Origin: Burkholderia sp. E7m39
Lineage (GTDB): Bacteria; Pseudomonadota; Gammaproteobacteria; Burkholderiales; Burkholderiaceae
Direction: 5' to 3'
Assembly: GCA_001319865.1 (NCBI GenBank)
Contig: BBSL01000185.1
Coordinates: 17,103 to 81,102, forward strand
Length of the DNA: 64,000 nucleotides
A program made the translations under genes and the position numbers. The notes beneath the pieces were generated by a model. It was not told the origin of the DNA. It was given only the letters and a program-made list of their open reading frames with translations, and did not search any database. Position 1 is the first letter of the stretch, and every line of letters begins with the position of its first letter. Shown here piece after piece: positions 9,404 to 18,335 of the stretch.

Positions 9404-12400
9404 GCGTGTCTCCTGAAATGCGCGAGCAGACGCTGGGCCAGGCGCGCGAGCCGCGAGCCGCCGCCCGTCGCGACGGATTCGCCCGCCGCCTGGCGTCCCA
9501 GCGATTCGAACAGTTGCCGCAGCACGACCTTCGCCGCGCCTTCGAGCATGCGCGCGCCGACGGCGGCGACCTTGCCCGACACCTGCGCTTCGTAGTCGTA
9601 CGACAGACGCGTGCCTGTGCCCGTCGGCGTGAGTTCGACGAGGCCGTTGCCGCGCGCGCTGCCAAGCGGCGACATGCCCGCGCCGGCAAGACGCAGCCGG
9701 TGCGGCGCGTCGATATCCGACAAGCCGATGCGCGCCTCGAAACGCGCCTTGATCATGCCCACGCCGACCGTCACGTCCGCGCGATACTGGTTCGGCCCCG
9801 TCGCTTCGAGCGCGTGGCAGCCGGGAATCACCTTGGCGAGCGCGTTCGGATCGAGCAGCACGGCGAACACGGCTTCGGGCGTCGCGGGCAGATCGACGGT
9901 GCCTTGCGCGGTGAGCGCGCGTCCGCCGCCGGGCACCGCGGGCTTCGACGCGGCGGCTTCGCGGTACTCGGGCCGCGACGGCTCGGGATCATCGATGCCG
10001 ATCAGCGCCATCACTTTCGACGGTGTGAGCGGCAAGCTGATATCGTCGACACCGAGCGCATCGGCGACGGCATTTGCGATGCACGGTGGCGTGCTCATGT
10101 TGTTGCCTTCGCCGAGTCCCTTCGCGCCGAGCGGCGTGAAAGGCGAGGGCGTTTCCAGATGCACGATGACGGGATCGGGCACTTCGCAGGTGGTCGGCAT
10201 CAGGTAGTCGGCCAGCGTGCCCGACTGGAAGCTGCCGTCCGCGCCATAGCGAAATTCTTCGAGCAGCGCCGCGCCGAGCCCTTGCGCAAACGCGCCGCGA
10301 ATCTGGCCGTCGGCGAGCGCGGGGTTCAGCAGCGTGCCCGCGTCGTGTGCCGTCACGTAGCGGTCGATCCGCACGTGGCCCGTCGCGCGATCGATTTCAA
10401 CGCCGCACATGTCGAACGCAAAACCATAGGCCGCCGACGTGTTGATACGATCCTGCTCGTCGGGCGCATCCATGTGCGGCGGCGACCAGAACACGGTTTC
10501 GCGCAAGCCCGGTTCTTCGCCTTCGGGCAACAGCGCGGGGGCCCAATGCGGCGCATTGCTCGCGGCGCGCGCGAATGGCAGTGCGCGTTCTTCTGCGCCT
10601 TTGCGGAAGATGCGCGCGCCTTCGAAGCGCACGTCGTCGGGCGCGCAGTGCCATTGCGCCGCGACGATGCGCGCGAGCTTGTCGCGCACGCGCATCGCGG
10701 CCAGATGCACGGTGCCCGCGACCGCGCCTGCGAAACGGCTCGAATAGTTGCCTGACGCAACGGACCACGCATCTTTGTGCGTATCGAACTCGACGTTGAC
10801 GACGATGTCTTTCGGATCGAGGCCGAGCACATCAGCGACCACTTGCGCGCATACGGTCATGTGACCTTGGCCCGCGGGCGTCGACGCGATCGTTACCACC
10901 ACGCCGCCGAGCAGGTCGACGCTGACGGTCGCGCTGGCGATGGCGCCGTTCTTGGCGCCGGCCTTCTTGCGTGCTTCGGCGGGCATCACGGTGGTGATGT
11001 AGCCCATGTTCGATACGGACGGCTCGACGATGGCCGCGAAGCCGATCCCATAGAGCCGGCCCGCGCGGCGCGCGGTGTCGCGGCGCGCGACGAGTTCGTC
11101 GTAGCCGCCGTCGGCCAGCGAGCGCCGCAACGCTTCCTGATAGTTGCCCGAGTCGAGCAGCGCGCCGGCTGCCGCGCGATACGGAAACGCGTCGGCGGGC
11201 ACGAAGTTGCGGCGATACACGTCGAGCACGTCGAGCTTCAATTCGATGGCGATGCGCTGCACCAGCCGTTCCAGCGCGAAATACACCTGCGGGCCGCCGA
11301 AGCCGCGCACGAGTCCCGTCGGCGTCTTGTTGGTCAGCACGACGCGGTTGCGCACGAGCAGGTTGGGAATGGCGTAGGCCCCCGTGAGGCAGCCGTGCAT
11401 CCGGTAGAACGTCGCGGGTTCCGGCGCGCGCAGATAGCCGCCGCAGTCTTCGAGCTGATCGTACGAAAGCGCGGTGATGCGGCCATCGTGTTCGACGGCG
11501 GCCTCGATCGTCGACAGGCGCGCCGTCGCCGACGTCGCCGCGCTCAGATGTTCGAGCCGGTCCTCGACCCATTTCACGGGCGCATTGGCCTTGCGCGACG
11601 CGAGGCACATCAGCACGACGTATGGAAACACGGCCTGCTTCACGCCGAAGCTGCCGCCCGAATCGCGCGGCGCCTTGTGACGCAGCCGGTTTGCGGGCAC
11701 GTTCAGCGCCATGGCCATGACGGCGTGCAGCGAGAACGGGCCCATGAAATTCGACGTGACGTCGTAGCCTTCGTCGCCGGAAAGATGTTCGGCGATCACC
11801 ACGCCGCATTCGATCGGTGCACACGTGTTGCGCGGATAGTGCGCGACCAGCTTCACGCGATGCGGCGCGCGCTCGAATGCCTGCTCGGGCTCGCCGTAGC
11901 GGAAGTGCCGGTCGCTGATCACGTTGGTGCCGACGCGCTCGTGCAGCACGGGCGCATCGTCGCGCATCGACGCGTCAATCGACGTGACGGGATCGAGCAG
12001 CGTGTAGTCGACCTTGATCAGGTCGAGCGCGTCTTCGGCGAGCGCGCGCGACTCCGCCATTACGACGGCGACGGGTTCGCCGACATAACGCACGCGGTCC
12101 ATCGCGAGCGCCCATTGCTCCATCGGCGATTTCACGCCGACCACGAAAGGCCGCGACCACGGGCGCAGGTCGTCGCGGGTCAGCACGGCGCGCACGCCGG
12201 GCAGCTTCAGCGCGGCGCTCGCGTCGATCGAAACGAGTTCGGCGTGCGCATGCGGCGAGTGCAGCACGGCGGCGTGCAGCGTGCCCGGTTTCACGGCGAT
12301 GTCGTCGCCATAGCGGCCGCGCCCGGTGAGGATGGCGGGGTCTTCGAGCCGCTGCATCGGACGGCCGACGTGTTTCGCCGTGCGCGCCTGCGCGTGCTCG

Positions 12401-12459
12401 CTGGCGTTGTTGATAGCAGGCGCAACGGCCTCGGCCAGATTCGTGTCGCGCTGGTTCAT
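9400..12459 (-). CDS. hmfA: Molybdenum-binding large subunit of furoyl-CoA dehydrogenase, fused to a CoxG-like domain
   Basis: A 1019-residue protein. Residues about 25-830 are a xanthine dehydrogenase/CoxL-type large subunit: an N-terminal a/b hammerhead (GRPMQRLEDPAILTGRGRY), the molybdopterin motifs GLVRGFGGPQVYFALERL and GQGHMTVCAQVVADVLG, and GAKGLGEGNNMSTP near the C-terminal end, which contains the usual active-site Glu. Residues about 848-990 form a separate SRPBCC/CoxG-type domain (LPATPEAVFAVLLDPNAL...). The start at MNQRDTNL makes an ATGA overlap with the UbiX gene. The enzyme should hydroxylate furoyl-CoA at C5. The fused CoxG part suggests built-in maturation or membrane recruitment; that is inference from CoxG of CO dehydrogenase. 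Confidence 0.85.
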   Translation of the reverse strand: MNQRDTNLAEAVAPAINNASEHAQARTAKHVGRPMQRLEDPAILTGRGRYGDDIAVKPGTLHAAVLHSPHAHAELVSIDASAALKLPGVRAVLTRDDLRPWSRPFVVGVKSPMEQWALAMDRVRYVGEPVAVVMAESRALAEDALDLIKVDYTLLDPVTSIDASMRDDAPVLHERVGTNVISDRHFRYGEPEQAFERAPHRVKLVAHYPRNTCAPIECGVVIAEHLSGDEGYDVTSNFMGPFSLHAVMAMALNVPANRLRHKAPRDSGGSFGVKQAVFPYVVLMCLASRKANAPVKWVEDRLEHLSAATSATARLSTIEAAVEHDGRITALSYDQLEDCGGYLRAPEPATFYRMHGCLTGAYAIPNLLVRNRVVLTNKTPTGLVRGFGGPQVYFALERLVQRIAIELKLDVLDVYRRNFVPADAFPYRAAAGALLDSGNYQEALRRSLADGGYDELVARRDTARRAGRLYGIGFAAIVEPSVSNMGYITTVMPAEARKKAGAKNGAIASATVSVDLLGGVVVTIASTPAGQGHMTVCAQVVADVLGLDPKDIVVNVEFDTHKDAWSVASGNYSSRFAGAVAGTVHLAAMRVRDKLARIVAAQWHCAPDDVRFEGARIFRKGAEERALPFARAASNAPHWAPALLPEGEEPGLRETVFWSPPHMDAPDEQDRINTSAAYGFAFDMCGVEIDRATGHVRIDRYVTAHDAGTLLNPALADGQIRGAFAQGLGAALLEEFRYGADGSFQSGTLADYLMPTTCEVPDPVIVHLETPSPFTPLGAKGLGEGNNMSTPPCIANAVADALGVDDISLPLTPSKVMALIGIDDPEPSRPEYREAAASKPAVPGGGRALTAQGTVDLPATPEAVFAVLLDPNALAKVIPGCHALEATGPNQYRADVTVGVGMIKARFEARIGLSDIDAPHRLRLAGAGMSPLGSARGNGLVELTPTGTGTRLSYDYEAQVSGKVAAVGARMLEGAAKVVLRQLFESLGRQAAGESVATGGGSRLARLAQRLLAHFRRHA

Positions 12460-13088
12460 CGGCCGGCTCCCTCTTCGTCGCGGCGGCCTGCGAACGAGTC
12501 GGCGAGGCCGCTCCAGCGCTTCGCGATCTCGCGATGCTCGATGGCGAACAGATCGAGAATGCGGCCGACCGTATGATCGACTACGTCTTCGATCGTCTGC
12601 GGATGCGCGTAGAACGCGGGCACAGGCGGCATGACGATCGCGCCCATTTCGGTGGCGAGCGTCATGTTGCGCAGATGCGCGAGGTTCAGGGGCGTTTCGC
12701 GCGCGACGAGCACGAGGCGGCGGCGTTCCTTCAGCATCACGTCGGCGGCGCGCGTGAGCAGGTTGTCGGCGAAACCGTTGGCGATGCCCGCCAGCGTTTT
12801 CATCGAGCATGGCGCGATCACCATGCCCGCCGTGAGGAACGAGCCGCTCGCGACGGTCGCGCCGATATCGCGCACGTTGTGCGACACATCGACGAGTCCT
12901 TCGAGATCGCTGCGCGTGAGGCCGAGTTCCTGCGCGGCCGTGACGGCGCCCGACGCCGACACGATCAGATGGGTTTCGTGCGTGCCGAGCCGGCGCAGCG
13001 CAGCGAGCAGCCGCACGCCGATCATCGCGCCGCTTGCACCCGATATGCCGACGACGATGCGCGGCTTGCTGGCGGCGTGTTCAATCAT
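12456..13088 (-). CDS. hmfG: UbiX-family flavin prenyltransferase
   Basis: A 210-residue flavoprotein with the UbiX hallmarks: N-terminal VVGISGASGAMIGVRLL, the phosphate/FMN site CSMKTLAGIANGFADNLLTRAADV, and the ERRRLVLVARETPLN segment. UbiX makes prenylated FMN, the cofactor required by UbiD decarboxylases, and the UbiD partner is directly upstream with an 8-base overlap. In the hmf pathway this pair (HmfF/HmfG) decarboxylates 2,5-furandicarboxylate to 2-furoate. Length and motifs are normal for the family. Confidence 0.88.
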   Translation of the reverse strand: MIEHAASKPRIVVGISGASGAMIGVRLLAALRRLGTHETHLIVSASGAVTAAQELGLTRSDLEGLVDVSHNVRDIGATVASGSFLTAGMVIAPCSMKTLAGIANGFADNLLTRAADVMLKERRRLVLVARETPLNLAHLRNMTLATEMGAIVMPPVPAFYAHPQTIEDVVDHTVGRILDLFAIEHREIAKRWSGLADSFAGRRDEEGAGR

Positions 13089-14598
13089 GGTTGCGTCCCA
13101 GCCACGCGTCGAAGGCCGCGTTGTCGGCGACGACGAGGGCGTTCAGATCGACCTTGTCTTCACCCGGAATGCGCACGCGCGTGAACACGTGCGCCGGATA
13201 GACGACAGGGCGCGTCGCGTCGAGGCCCATCTTCGCGCTGATACCTTGCAAATGAGGGGGCGCATCGTCGGGCTGGCCGACCGTCGTCGACGGATCGAGG
13301 GGCGAGCCTTGCGCGCCGCCGATCACGACGAGATCGCGATCGGCCTGGAAACGCGTGGCGATGGCCCATTCGATTTCGGCGGGATCATGCACGTCCACAT
13401 CCGTATCGACGACGACCACCTGCTTGATGTCGTAGTGCGCGCCGAACGCGCACAGAATCACGTTTTTCGCTTCGCCTTCGCGCTTTTTGTCGAGTTGCAC
13501 CCACAGGTGATAGCGGCACACGCCGCCCACGGACAGATGCACGTCCTTCACGCCGGGGTGGCTGCGTTGCAGATGCGCGAGCAGCGTCGCTTCGCGGGGA
13601 ATCGCGCCGAGCAGCAGATGCTCCATTTCGGCGGGAACGATCGTATGGAAGATGGGGTTGTGCCGATGCGTGACGGCCGTCACCTCGATCACTTCGCGTG
13701 CTTCCCGCGCGCTGTAGTACTTCGGAAATTCGCCGAACGGACCTTCGGGCTCGCGCACGTCGGGCAGAATGCGTCCTTCGATCACGATCTCCGCGAAGGC
13801 GGGCACGTGCACGCCATTCGTCACACACTGCGCGACGGGCAGCGGCGCGCCGTGCAAGGCGCCCGCGATCTCCAGCTCGTCGTGATCGATCGGCGTGATG
13901 GCTTGCGACGCCAGCATCGTCAGCGGATCGACGCCGATCGCGACGGCAACGTCGAGCGCGTCGCCAGCGGCTTCGGCCGCTTTCTGGAACGCATGCAGAT
14001 GGCGCGGCAACAGCAGGATCGCCATGCGGTCGCGGCCGTGCACCTGAATGCGGTTGATCGACACGTTCTGCACGCCCGTTCGCGGGTTGCGCGCAATCAC
14101 GAGTCCTGCCGTGATGTACGGGCCGTTGTCGTGCTCGCTGTGAGTGGGAATGGGCAGCAGCGCGTGCAGATCGATGCCGCTGGTGTGAACGACCTGCTGA
14201 CAGGGCGCTTCGCTGCGCGCGACCAGCCGCGACGCGACGGGCGCATCGGCGGCGTCGCGAAAGCGCGCGAGCAAGCCGTGTTCCTTGACCCCCAGCGCTT
14301 CGGCGATCCACGCGCGCTTCGACATGAAGCCGCTGACCACGGGGACGCGGCGCCCGCCCGGTTGCGTGAAAAACGCGGCTTGCGTGCCGTCGAGCCGCTT
14401 CGCGACGGCGGCCAGCTCATGCTCCAGTGCGACGGGCTGCTCGATCGTCGCGAGGCGCCCGCTGCGCGCGAGATGCGCGAGCCATCCGCGCAGCGTCAGC
14501 GCACCCGAAGGCTCGGCCCATGCACGTTCCTGCGAAGAAAGCGAACGGGGAAAGGCGCCGTGTGTTGCGGCGTCGCGAGTATTCATTTGCGTCTCCAT
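13081..14598 (-). CDS. hmfF: UbiD-family decarboxylase, probable 2,5-furandicarboxylate decarboxylase
   Basis: A 505-residue UbiD-type enzyme and the first gene of the leftward operon. Recognisable UbiD segments include NVSINRIQVHGRDRM, the LLPRHLHAF region, GPFGEFPKYYS with the conserved Glu, and a C-terminal WAIATRFQADRDLVV block. The family uses prenylated FMN for reversible aromatic or alpha,beta-unsaturated decarboxylation. Next to UbiX, the furoyl-CoA dehydrogenase-like subunits and a GMC oxidase, the best match is HmfF. A few in-frame codons precede MNTRDAATHG (METQ), so initiation could be at either Met. Confidence 0.84.
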   Translation of the reverse strand: METQMNTRDAATHGAFPRSLSSQERAWAEPSGALTLRGWLAHLARSGRLATIEQPVALEHELAAVAKRLDGTQAAFFTQPGGRRVPVVSGFMSKRAWIAEALGVKEHGLLARFRDAADAPVASRLVARSEAPCQQVVHTSGIDLHALLPIPTHSEHDNGPYITAGLVIARNPRTGVQNVSINRIQVHGRDRMAILLLPRHLHAFQKAAEAAGDALDVAVAIGVDPLTMLASQAITPIDHDELEIAGALHGAPLPVAQCVTNGVHVPAFAEIVIEGRILPDVREPEGPFGEFPKYYSAREAREVIEVTAVTHRHNPIFHTIVPAEMEHLLLGAIPREATLLAHLQRSHPGVKDVHLSVGGVCRYHLWVQLDKKREGEAKNVILCAFGAHYDIKQVVVVDTDVDVHDPAEIEWAIATRFQADRDLVVIGGAQGSPLDPSTTVGQPDDAPPHLQGISAKMGLDATRPVVYPAHVFTRVRIPGEDKVDLNALVVADNAAFDAWLGRNHD

Positions 14599-14898
14599 CC
14601 ATGTGCTCCGGCGCTGCGTTCCCGAGAAACGGAATCGCGACGGTATGGATGCAAGCGTAGCGACAACACGGTATAAGTTCTAATACTGATTTTTGATGCT
14701 TTGAATCATCGTTGCTGATATCCGTGTTAGCCCCGATGACGTCCGCCTGACCGGGCGATATCAATACGCACGCAGGACTCGCCCTCTGCGCAAGGCGGTC
14801 ACCTGCGCCCGTCTGGCCGGTCTGCCGGGCCTTGCCTGATGACATCGGCAGTTGTCATTAGCCAGCGTGATAACCCCGTTATGCGTACCGTGTCAGTC
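14599..14898. promoter_or_regulatory. Divergent control region between hmfF and the LysR gene
   Basis: This 300-base stretch separates the start of the furan operon from the divergent LysR gene and carries no gene. Two inverted repeats are visible: GTATAAGTTCTAATAC (14671-14686, arms GTAT/ATAC, 73 bases upstream of hmfF) and ATAACCCCGTTAT (14870-14882, arms ATAAC/GTTAT, 17 bases upstream of the LysR start). The segment 14660-14715 is clearly more AT-rich than the flanks. Both repeats are plausible LysR operators, one for the operon and one for autoregulation, but neither is an exact T-N11-A box. Confidence 0.55.
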
Positions 14899-15840
14899 AT
14901 GGACCTCAAGCAAATCCAGTATTTCATCGCGTTGTTCGAAGACGGATCGGTGACGCGCGCGGCCAAGCGTCTGAACATCGTGCAGCCTGCGCTCAGCATG
15001 CAGATCGCCAAGCTGGAAGAGGAACTGCATCAGCAGCTCTTCGAGCGGGGCGCGCACGGCATGGCGCCAACGGCAGCGGGGCGCCTGATGTACCGGCTCT
15101 TTCTGCCCATCATGCGCGACCTTGCGCACGCACGGCAGCAGCTGGTGCAGCGCGACGAAGTGGTGACGGGGCACGTCGGCATCGGACTGATCGCATCTGT
15201 GACGGAGAGCGTGCTCGCGGATTCGCTGTCGCGCTTTCACGCGCGCTATCCGCACGTCGAAGTGACGGTGGCCGACGGCTACAGCGCGACGTTCATCGAT
15301 TGGGTGGCGGGCGGCCAGCTCGACGCCGCGCTGATCAACAAGCCGCGCGCGCGGCTTTCGCTCGATTCGCAGCCGCTGCTCGACGAAGAAATGGTGCTCG
15401 CGACGAGCGTCGCGCACGGGCCCGACCTGCCGCATTCGATCGAGCTCGCGCAACTGCCCGAACTCGAACTCGTGCTGCCGACCAAGCGTCACGGCCTGCG
15501 CGGCGTGCTCGATACGGCGGCGCAGCACGAGGATGTGATGCTCGCACCGCGCTTCGAGATCGATGTGCTGTCCACGATCGTGGCGCTCGTCGAGAAGACG
15601 CGCTTTGCGACGATCCTGCCGCGTATCGTCGTGGAGCGCGCGGTGCGCGAGGGCACGCTGCGCGCGTATCCGATCCTCGCGCCGCGCATCGTGCGGCATA
15701 TCGTGTGCGTGAGCCATCCGCGACGGCCGCTCAGCGCGGCGGCGGAAGCACTGATCGCGATCATCGCCGACGAGTTGCGCCAGGTGTCGGGCGCAATGGA
15801 CATCAGTGCGCCCGCTGACGCGAAGGCGAGCACAGCCTGA
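14899..15840 (+). CDS. hmfR: LysR-family regulator, HmfR-like, divergent from the furan operon
   Basis: A 313-residue LysR protein (HTH residues 1-60; effector domain about 90-295). It is transcribed divergently from hmfF across a 300-base region, the classic layout for a LysR activator of a catabolic operon. Codons are open upstream to 14839, but MDLKQIQYF at 14899 matches the paralogue at 1414 exactly over 40 residues and was preferred. The C-terminus has about 15 extra residues relative to the paralogue. It likely responds to furoate or another pathway acid; that is inference. Confidence 0.86.
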   Translation: MDLKQIQYFIALFEDGSVTRAAKRLNIVQPALSMQIAKLEEELHQQLFERGAHGMAPTAAGRLMYRLFLPIMRDLAHARQQLVQRDEVVTGHVGIGLIASVTESVLADSLSRFHARYPHVEVTVADGYSATFIDWVAGGQLDAALINKPRARLSLDSQPLLDEEMVLATSVAHGPDLPHSIELAQLPELELVLPTKRHGLRGVLDTAAQHEDVMLAPRFEIDVLSTIVALVEKTRFATILPRIVVERAVREGTLRAYPILAPRIVRHIVCVSHPRRPLSAAAEALIAIIADELRQVSGAMDISAPADAKASTA

Positions 15841-15906
15841 ACACGCGCGCGCCACTTCAGGCAAACTGATCGGCCCGACATAAGTCCGATGCATCGATAA
15901 GAACCG

Positions 15907-16812
15907 ATGAACCTTAGAGCGCTTCAATGCTTCGTGACGCTCGCCGAAGAGCTGAACTTCAGCCGCGCCGCCGAGCGCCTGCATATCGCGCAACCCGCGC
16001 TCAGCCAGCAGATTCGCGCGCTGGAGGAGCGTCTCGGCACGCAGTTGATCGACCGCACGCGCCGGCCGCTGCGGCTCACGGAAGCAGGGCAGTATCTGCT
16101 CACCGAGGCGCGCCAGATACTCGGCTCGCTCGAACAGATGACGCTCGGCACCGTCGAAATCGGCAAGGGGCGGCGCGGCTGGCTGAGCGTCGGCTTTACG
16201 CGCTCGGCGATGTACAGCGTCTTGCCGCCCGCGCTCAAGGCTTTTCATCGCGAGTATCCGCAGGTCGAACTAAAGCTCTACGAAATGCTCACCGACGAAC
16301 AAACTGACGCGCTGCGCGACATGCGTATTCATGTCGGCATTGGCCGGCAACCGCTCGCGATGGCGGGCTACACCACGCGCGTGCTGCTGCGCGAGCAACT
16401 GGTGGTCGTGATGGCGCTCGATCATCCGCTCGCGAAGCGCAAGAAGCTGACGATCGCCGAACTGGCGGATACGCCGCTGATCCTCTATCCGAAGCATCAG
16501 AACGCGCAATACAAACGCTCGGTGCTGTCGCTGTATCGCGATGCAGGCGTGACGCCCTTCGTCGCGCACGAGGCGTACGAAATCCAGACTGCCATTGCGC
16601 TCGTCGCGGCGGGGCTGGGCGTGACCGTGGTCGGCGAATCCGTGGCGCGCCACGGACGCGCGGACGTTGTGTTCCGTCATCTGACGGGCCCCGGTTCCTC
16701 GCAGCGCTCGACCCTCGCCGCCACGTTCCGCTCCGACGACACGTCACCGCATCTGCTCGCGTTTCTGCGCTGCCTGCCCTCGCCGCTCGGCGACAGCAAC
16801 GGCGCACTATAA
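15907..16812 (+). CDS. LysR-family regulator (CatR/BenM-like)
   Basis: A 301-residue LysR protein. The HTH reads MNLRALQCFVTLAEELNFSRA, a pattern typical of the CatM/BenM/CatR branch that controls aromatic-acid degradation. It lies 66 bases after the previous LysR gene and is followed in the same direction by an MFS transporter and the LigJ/LigK genes, which are its likely targets. A 10-base palindrome CGATGCATCG (15887-15896) sits just ahead of the start. An 18-base palindrome overlaps its stop codon (see 16808). Confidence 0.86.
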   Translation: MNLRALQCFVTLAEELNFSRAAERLHIAQPALSQQIRALEERLGTQLIDRTRRPLRLTEAGQYLLTEARQILGSLEQMTLGTVEIGKGRRGWLSVGFTRSAMYSVLPPALKAFHREYPQVELKLYEMLTDEQTDALRDMRIHVGIGRQPLAMAGYTTRVLLREQLVVVMALDHPLAKRKKLTIAELADTPLILYPKHQNAQYKRSVLSLYRDAGVTPFVAHEAYEIQTAIALVAAGLGVTVVGESVARHGRADVVFRHLTGPGSSQRSTLAATFRSDDTSPHLLAFLRCLPSPLGDSNGAL

Positions 16813-16825
16813 GCCCGCGCTTATA
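16808..16825. promoter_or_regulatory. Perfect inverted repeat between LysR gene and MFS gene
   Basis: TATAAGCCCGCGCTTATA has perfect 7-base arms around a 4-base centre and overlaps the LysR stop codon. A third copy of the core, ATAAGC, follows at 16830-16835. It lies about 150 bases ahead of the MFS start. It could be an operator for the MFS-ligJ-ligK genes or an intrinsic terminator of the LysR gene; no T-run follows, which favours an operator. Confidence 0.45.
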
Positions 16826-16976
16826 CAAGCATAAGCATCCCGTCTTGGACTTCCTGTTCGCGCGTTCTTAACATCGGTGAATGCTGCGTCGCTTTAGCAC
16901 ACAGCACATATTCAGAGAACGCAGCGACAACCACGTCGCGCACATGCAACCAGGCTTGCATGGAACAGGAGACAGC

Positions 16977-18299
16977 ATGATTCACGTCGACGAAGCAGCA
17001 ACGATGCGCAAAGTGTATGGGCGGCTGATGCCCTTGCTCTTTGCGATGATGTTCTTCAACTACCTCGACCGCATCAATATCGGCTTCGCGGCCCTCGACA
17101 TGAACAGCGACATGGGCTTCAGCCCCGCCGTGTTCGGCTTCGCGGGCAGTATTTTCTTCGTCGGGTACATGCTGCTCGAAGTGCCGAGCAATCTGCTGCT
17201 GCATCGCGTGGGCGCGAGACGCTGGATCGCGCGCATCCTGCTCACGTGGGGCGCCGTGGCCGCCGCGACGGCCTTCGTGTTCAACGACACCAGCTTTTAT
17301 GTGCTGCGCTTTTTGCTCGGCGTGATGGAAGCGGGCTTTTTGCCCGGCGTCGCCGTGTATCTGACCAAATGGTTTCCCGAACGCTACCGGGCGCGCGCCG
17401 TCGGCGGCTACATCATTGCAGGCTCGTTTTCGGCCGTGCTGGGCGGTCCCGTCTCCACGTCGCTGATGACTTACGCGAACGGCGTGCTCGGTCTGCACGG
17501 ATGGCAGTGGATGTTCATTCTCGAAGGCGTGCCGGCGATGCTGCTCGGCTTGTTGACGCTGCGCATCATGACCGAGCGTCCCGCCGACGCCGCATGGCTT
17601 TCCAACGATGAAAAGCATTGGCTCGAAACGACGCTCGCCGCGGAACGCGAAGCGCTCGGCGGTCACGCGCACGTGTCGTTTCTGCGCGTGGCGGGCGATA
17701 TCCGCGTCTGGAGTCTGGCGTGCCTGTTCGGCTGTGCGCTGGTCGGCATCTATGGGCTCTTCCTGTGGCTGCCGCAGATCGTGAAGAGCCTCGGCCATCT
17801 GAACAACATCCAAGTCGGCTTTCTGTCCGCTGCGCCGCCGCTGCTCGGCGTGATCGGTACGTTCGTCATCAGCCGCAGCTCGGACCGGTCGGGCGATCGC
17901 AAGAAACACCTTGCATTCGTGTACGGCGCGAGCGCGATCGCGATTGCGGGCAGCGCGTATGCGCCGAATCCGCTGCTTGCGTACGCGCTGCTGTGCGTGA
18001 CGGGGCTTTTCATCTACGCGGGCAATCCGCTGTTCTGGAGCCTGGCGTCCTCGTTCAGGACGGGCGCGGCGGGCGCCGCGACCATCGCGCTGATCAATAC
18101 GATCGCGCAGTTCGGCGGGCTGGTGGGGCCGTGGAGCATCGGACTCGTGCGCCACGCGACGGGCAATTTCTCGCTGGCGCTGCTGACCATCGCCGCCTTT
18201 CTCGTGATCGCGACGATCATCGCGCTCGTCATGCGCGTGACGCCGCCGGAAGACCACGCATCGGCGGCGCTCGCGGGCGGCGACGCGGCGGGCACCTAA
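16977..18299 (+). CDS. MFS transporter, anion:cation symporter family
   Basis: A 440-residue 12-helix carrier. Near the N-terminus it has FFNYLDRINIGFA, the signature of the anion:cation symporter (phthalate/tartrate/glucarate permease) group. AGGAG at 16967-16971 sets the start at the ATG of MIHVDEAATM; the frame is open about 30 codons further upstream but without support. It probably brings in an aromatic or dicarboxylic acid that is degraded through the LigJ/LigK reactions encoded directly downstream. Confidence 0.85.
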   Translation: MIHVDEAATMRKVYGRLMPLLFAMMFFNYLDRINIGFAALDMNSDMGFSPAVFGFAGSIFFVGYMLLEVPSNLLLHRVGARRWIARILLTWGAVAAATAFVFNDTSFYVLRFLLGVMEAGFLPGVAVYLTKWFPERYRARAVGGYIIAGSFSAVLGGPVSTSLMTYANGVLGLHGWQWMFILEGVPAMLLGLLTLRIMTERPADAAWLSNDEKHWLETTLAAEREALGGHAHVSFLRVAGDIRVWSLACLFGCALVGIYGLFLWLPQIVKSLGHLNNIQVGFLSAAPPLLGVIGTFVISRSSDRSGDRKKHLAFVYGASAIAIAGSAYAPNPLLAYALLCVTGLFIYAGNPLFWSLASSFRTGAAGAATIALINTIAQFGGLVGPWSIGLVRHATGNFSLALLTIAAFLVIATIIALVMRVTPPEDHASAALAGGDAAGT

Positions 18300-18335
18300 T
18301 CAAGGTTCATCGCACAGACTCAAGGGATTGGCCAC

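Noticed and set aside
8806..10755. Plus-strand open frame of about 650 codons opposite the molybdenum hydroxylase genes
   Set aside because: Composition is typical of an antisense shadow, and the minus-strand genes have clear motifs and overlaps.
10777..14676. Two long plus-strand open frames opposite hmfA, hmfG and hmfF
   Set aside because: No family pattern; both span several real genes on the other strand.
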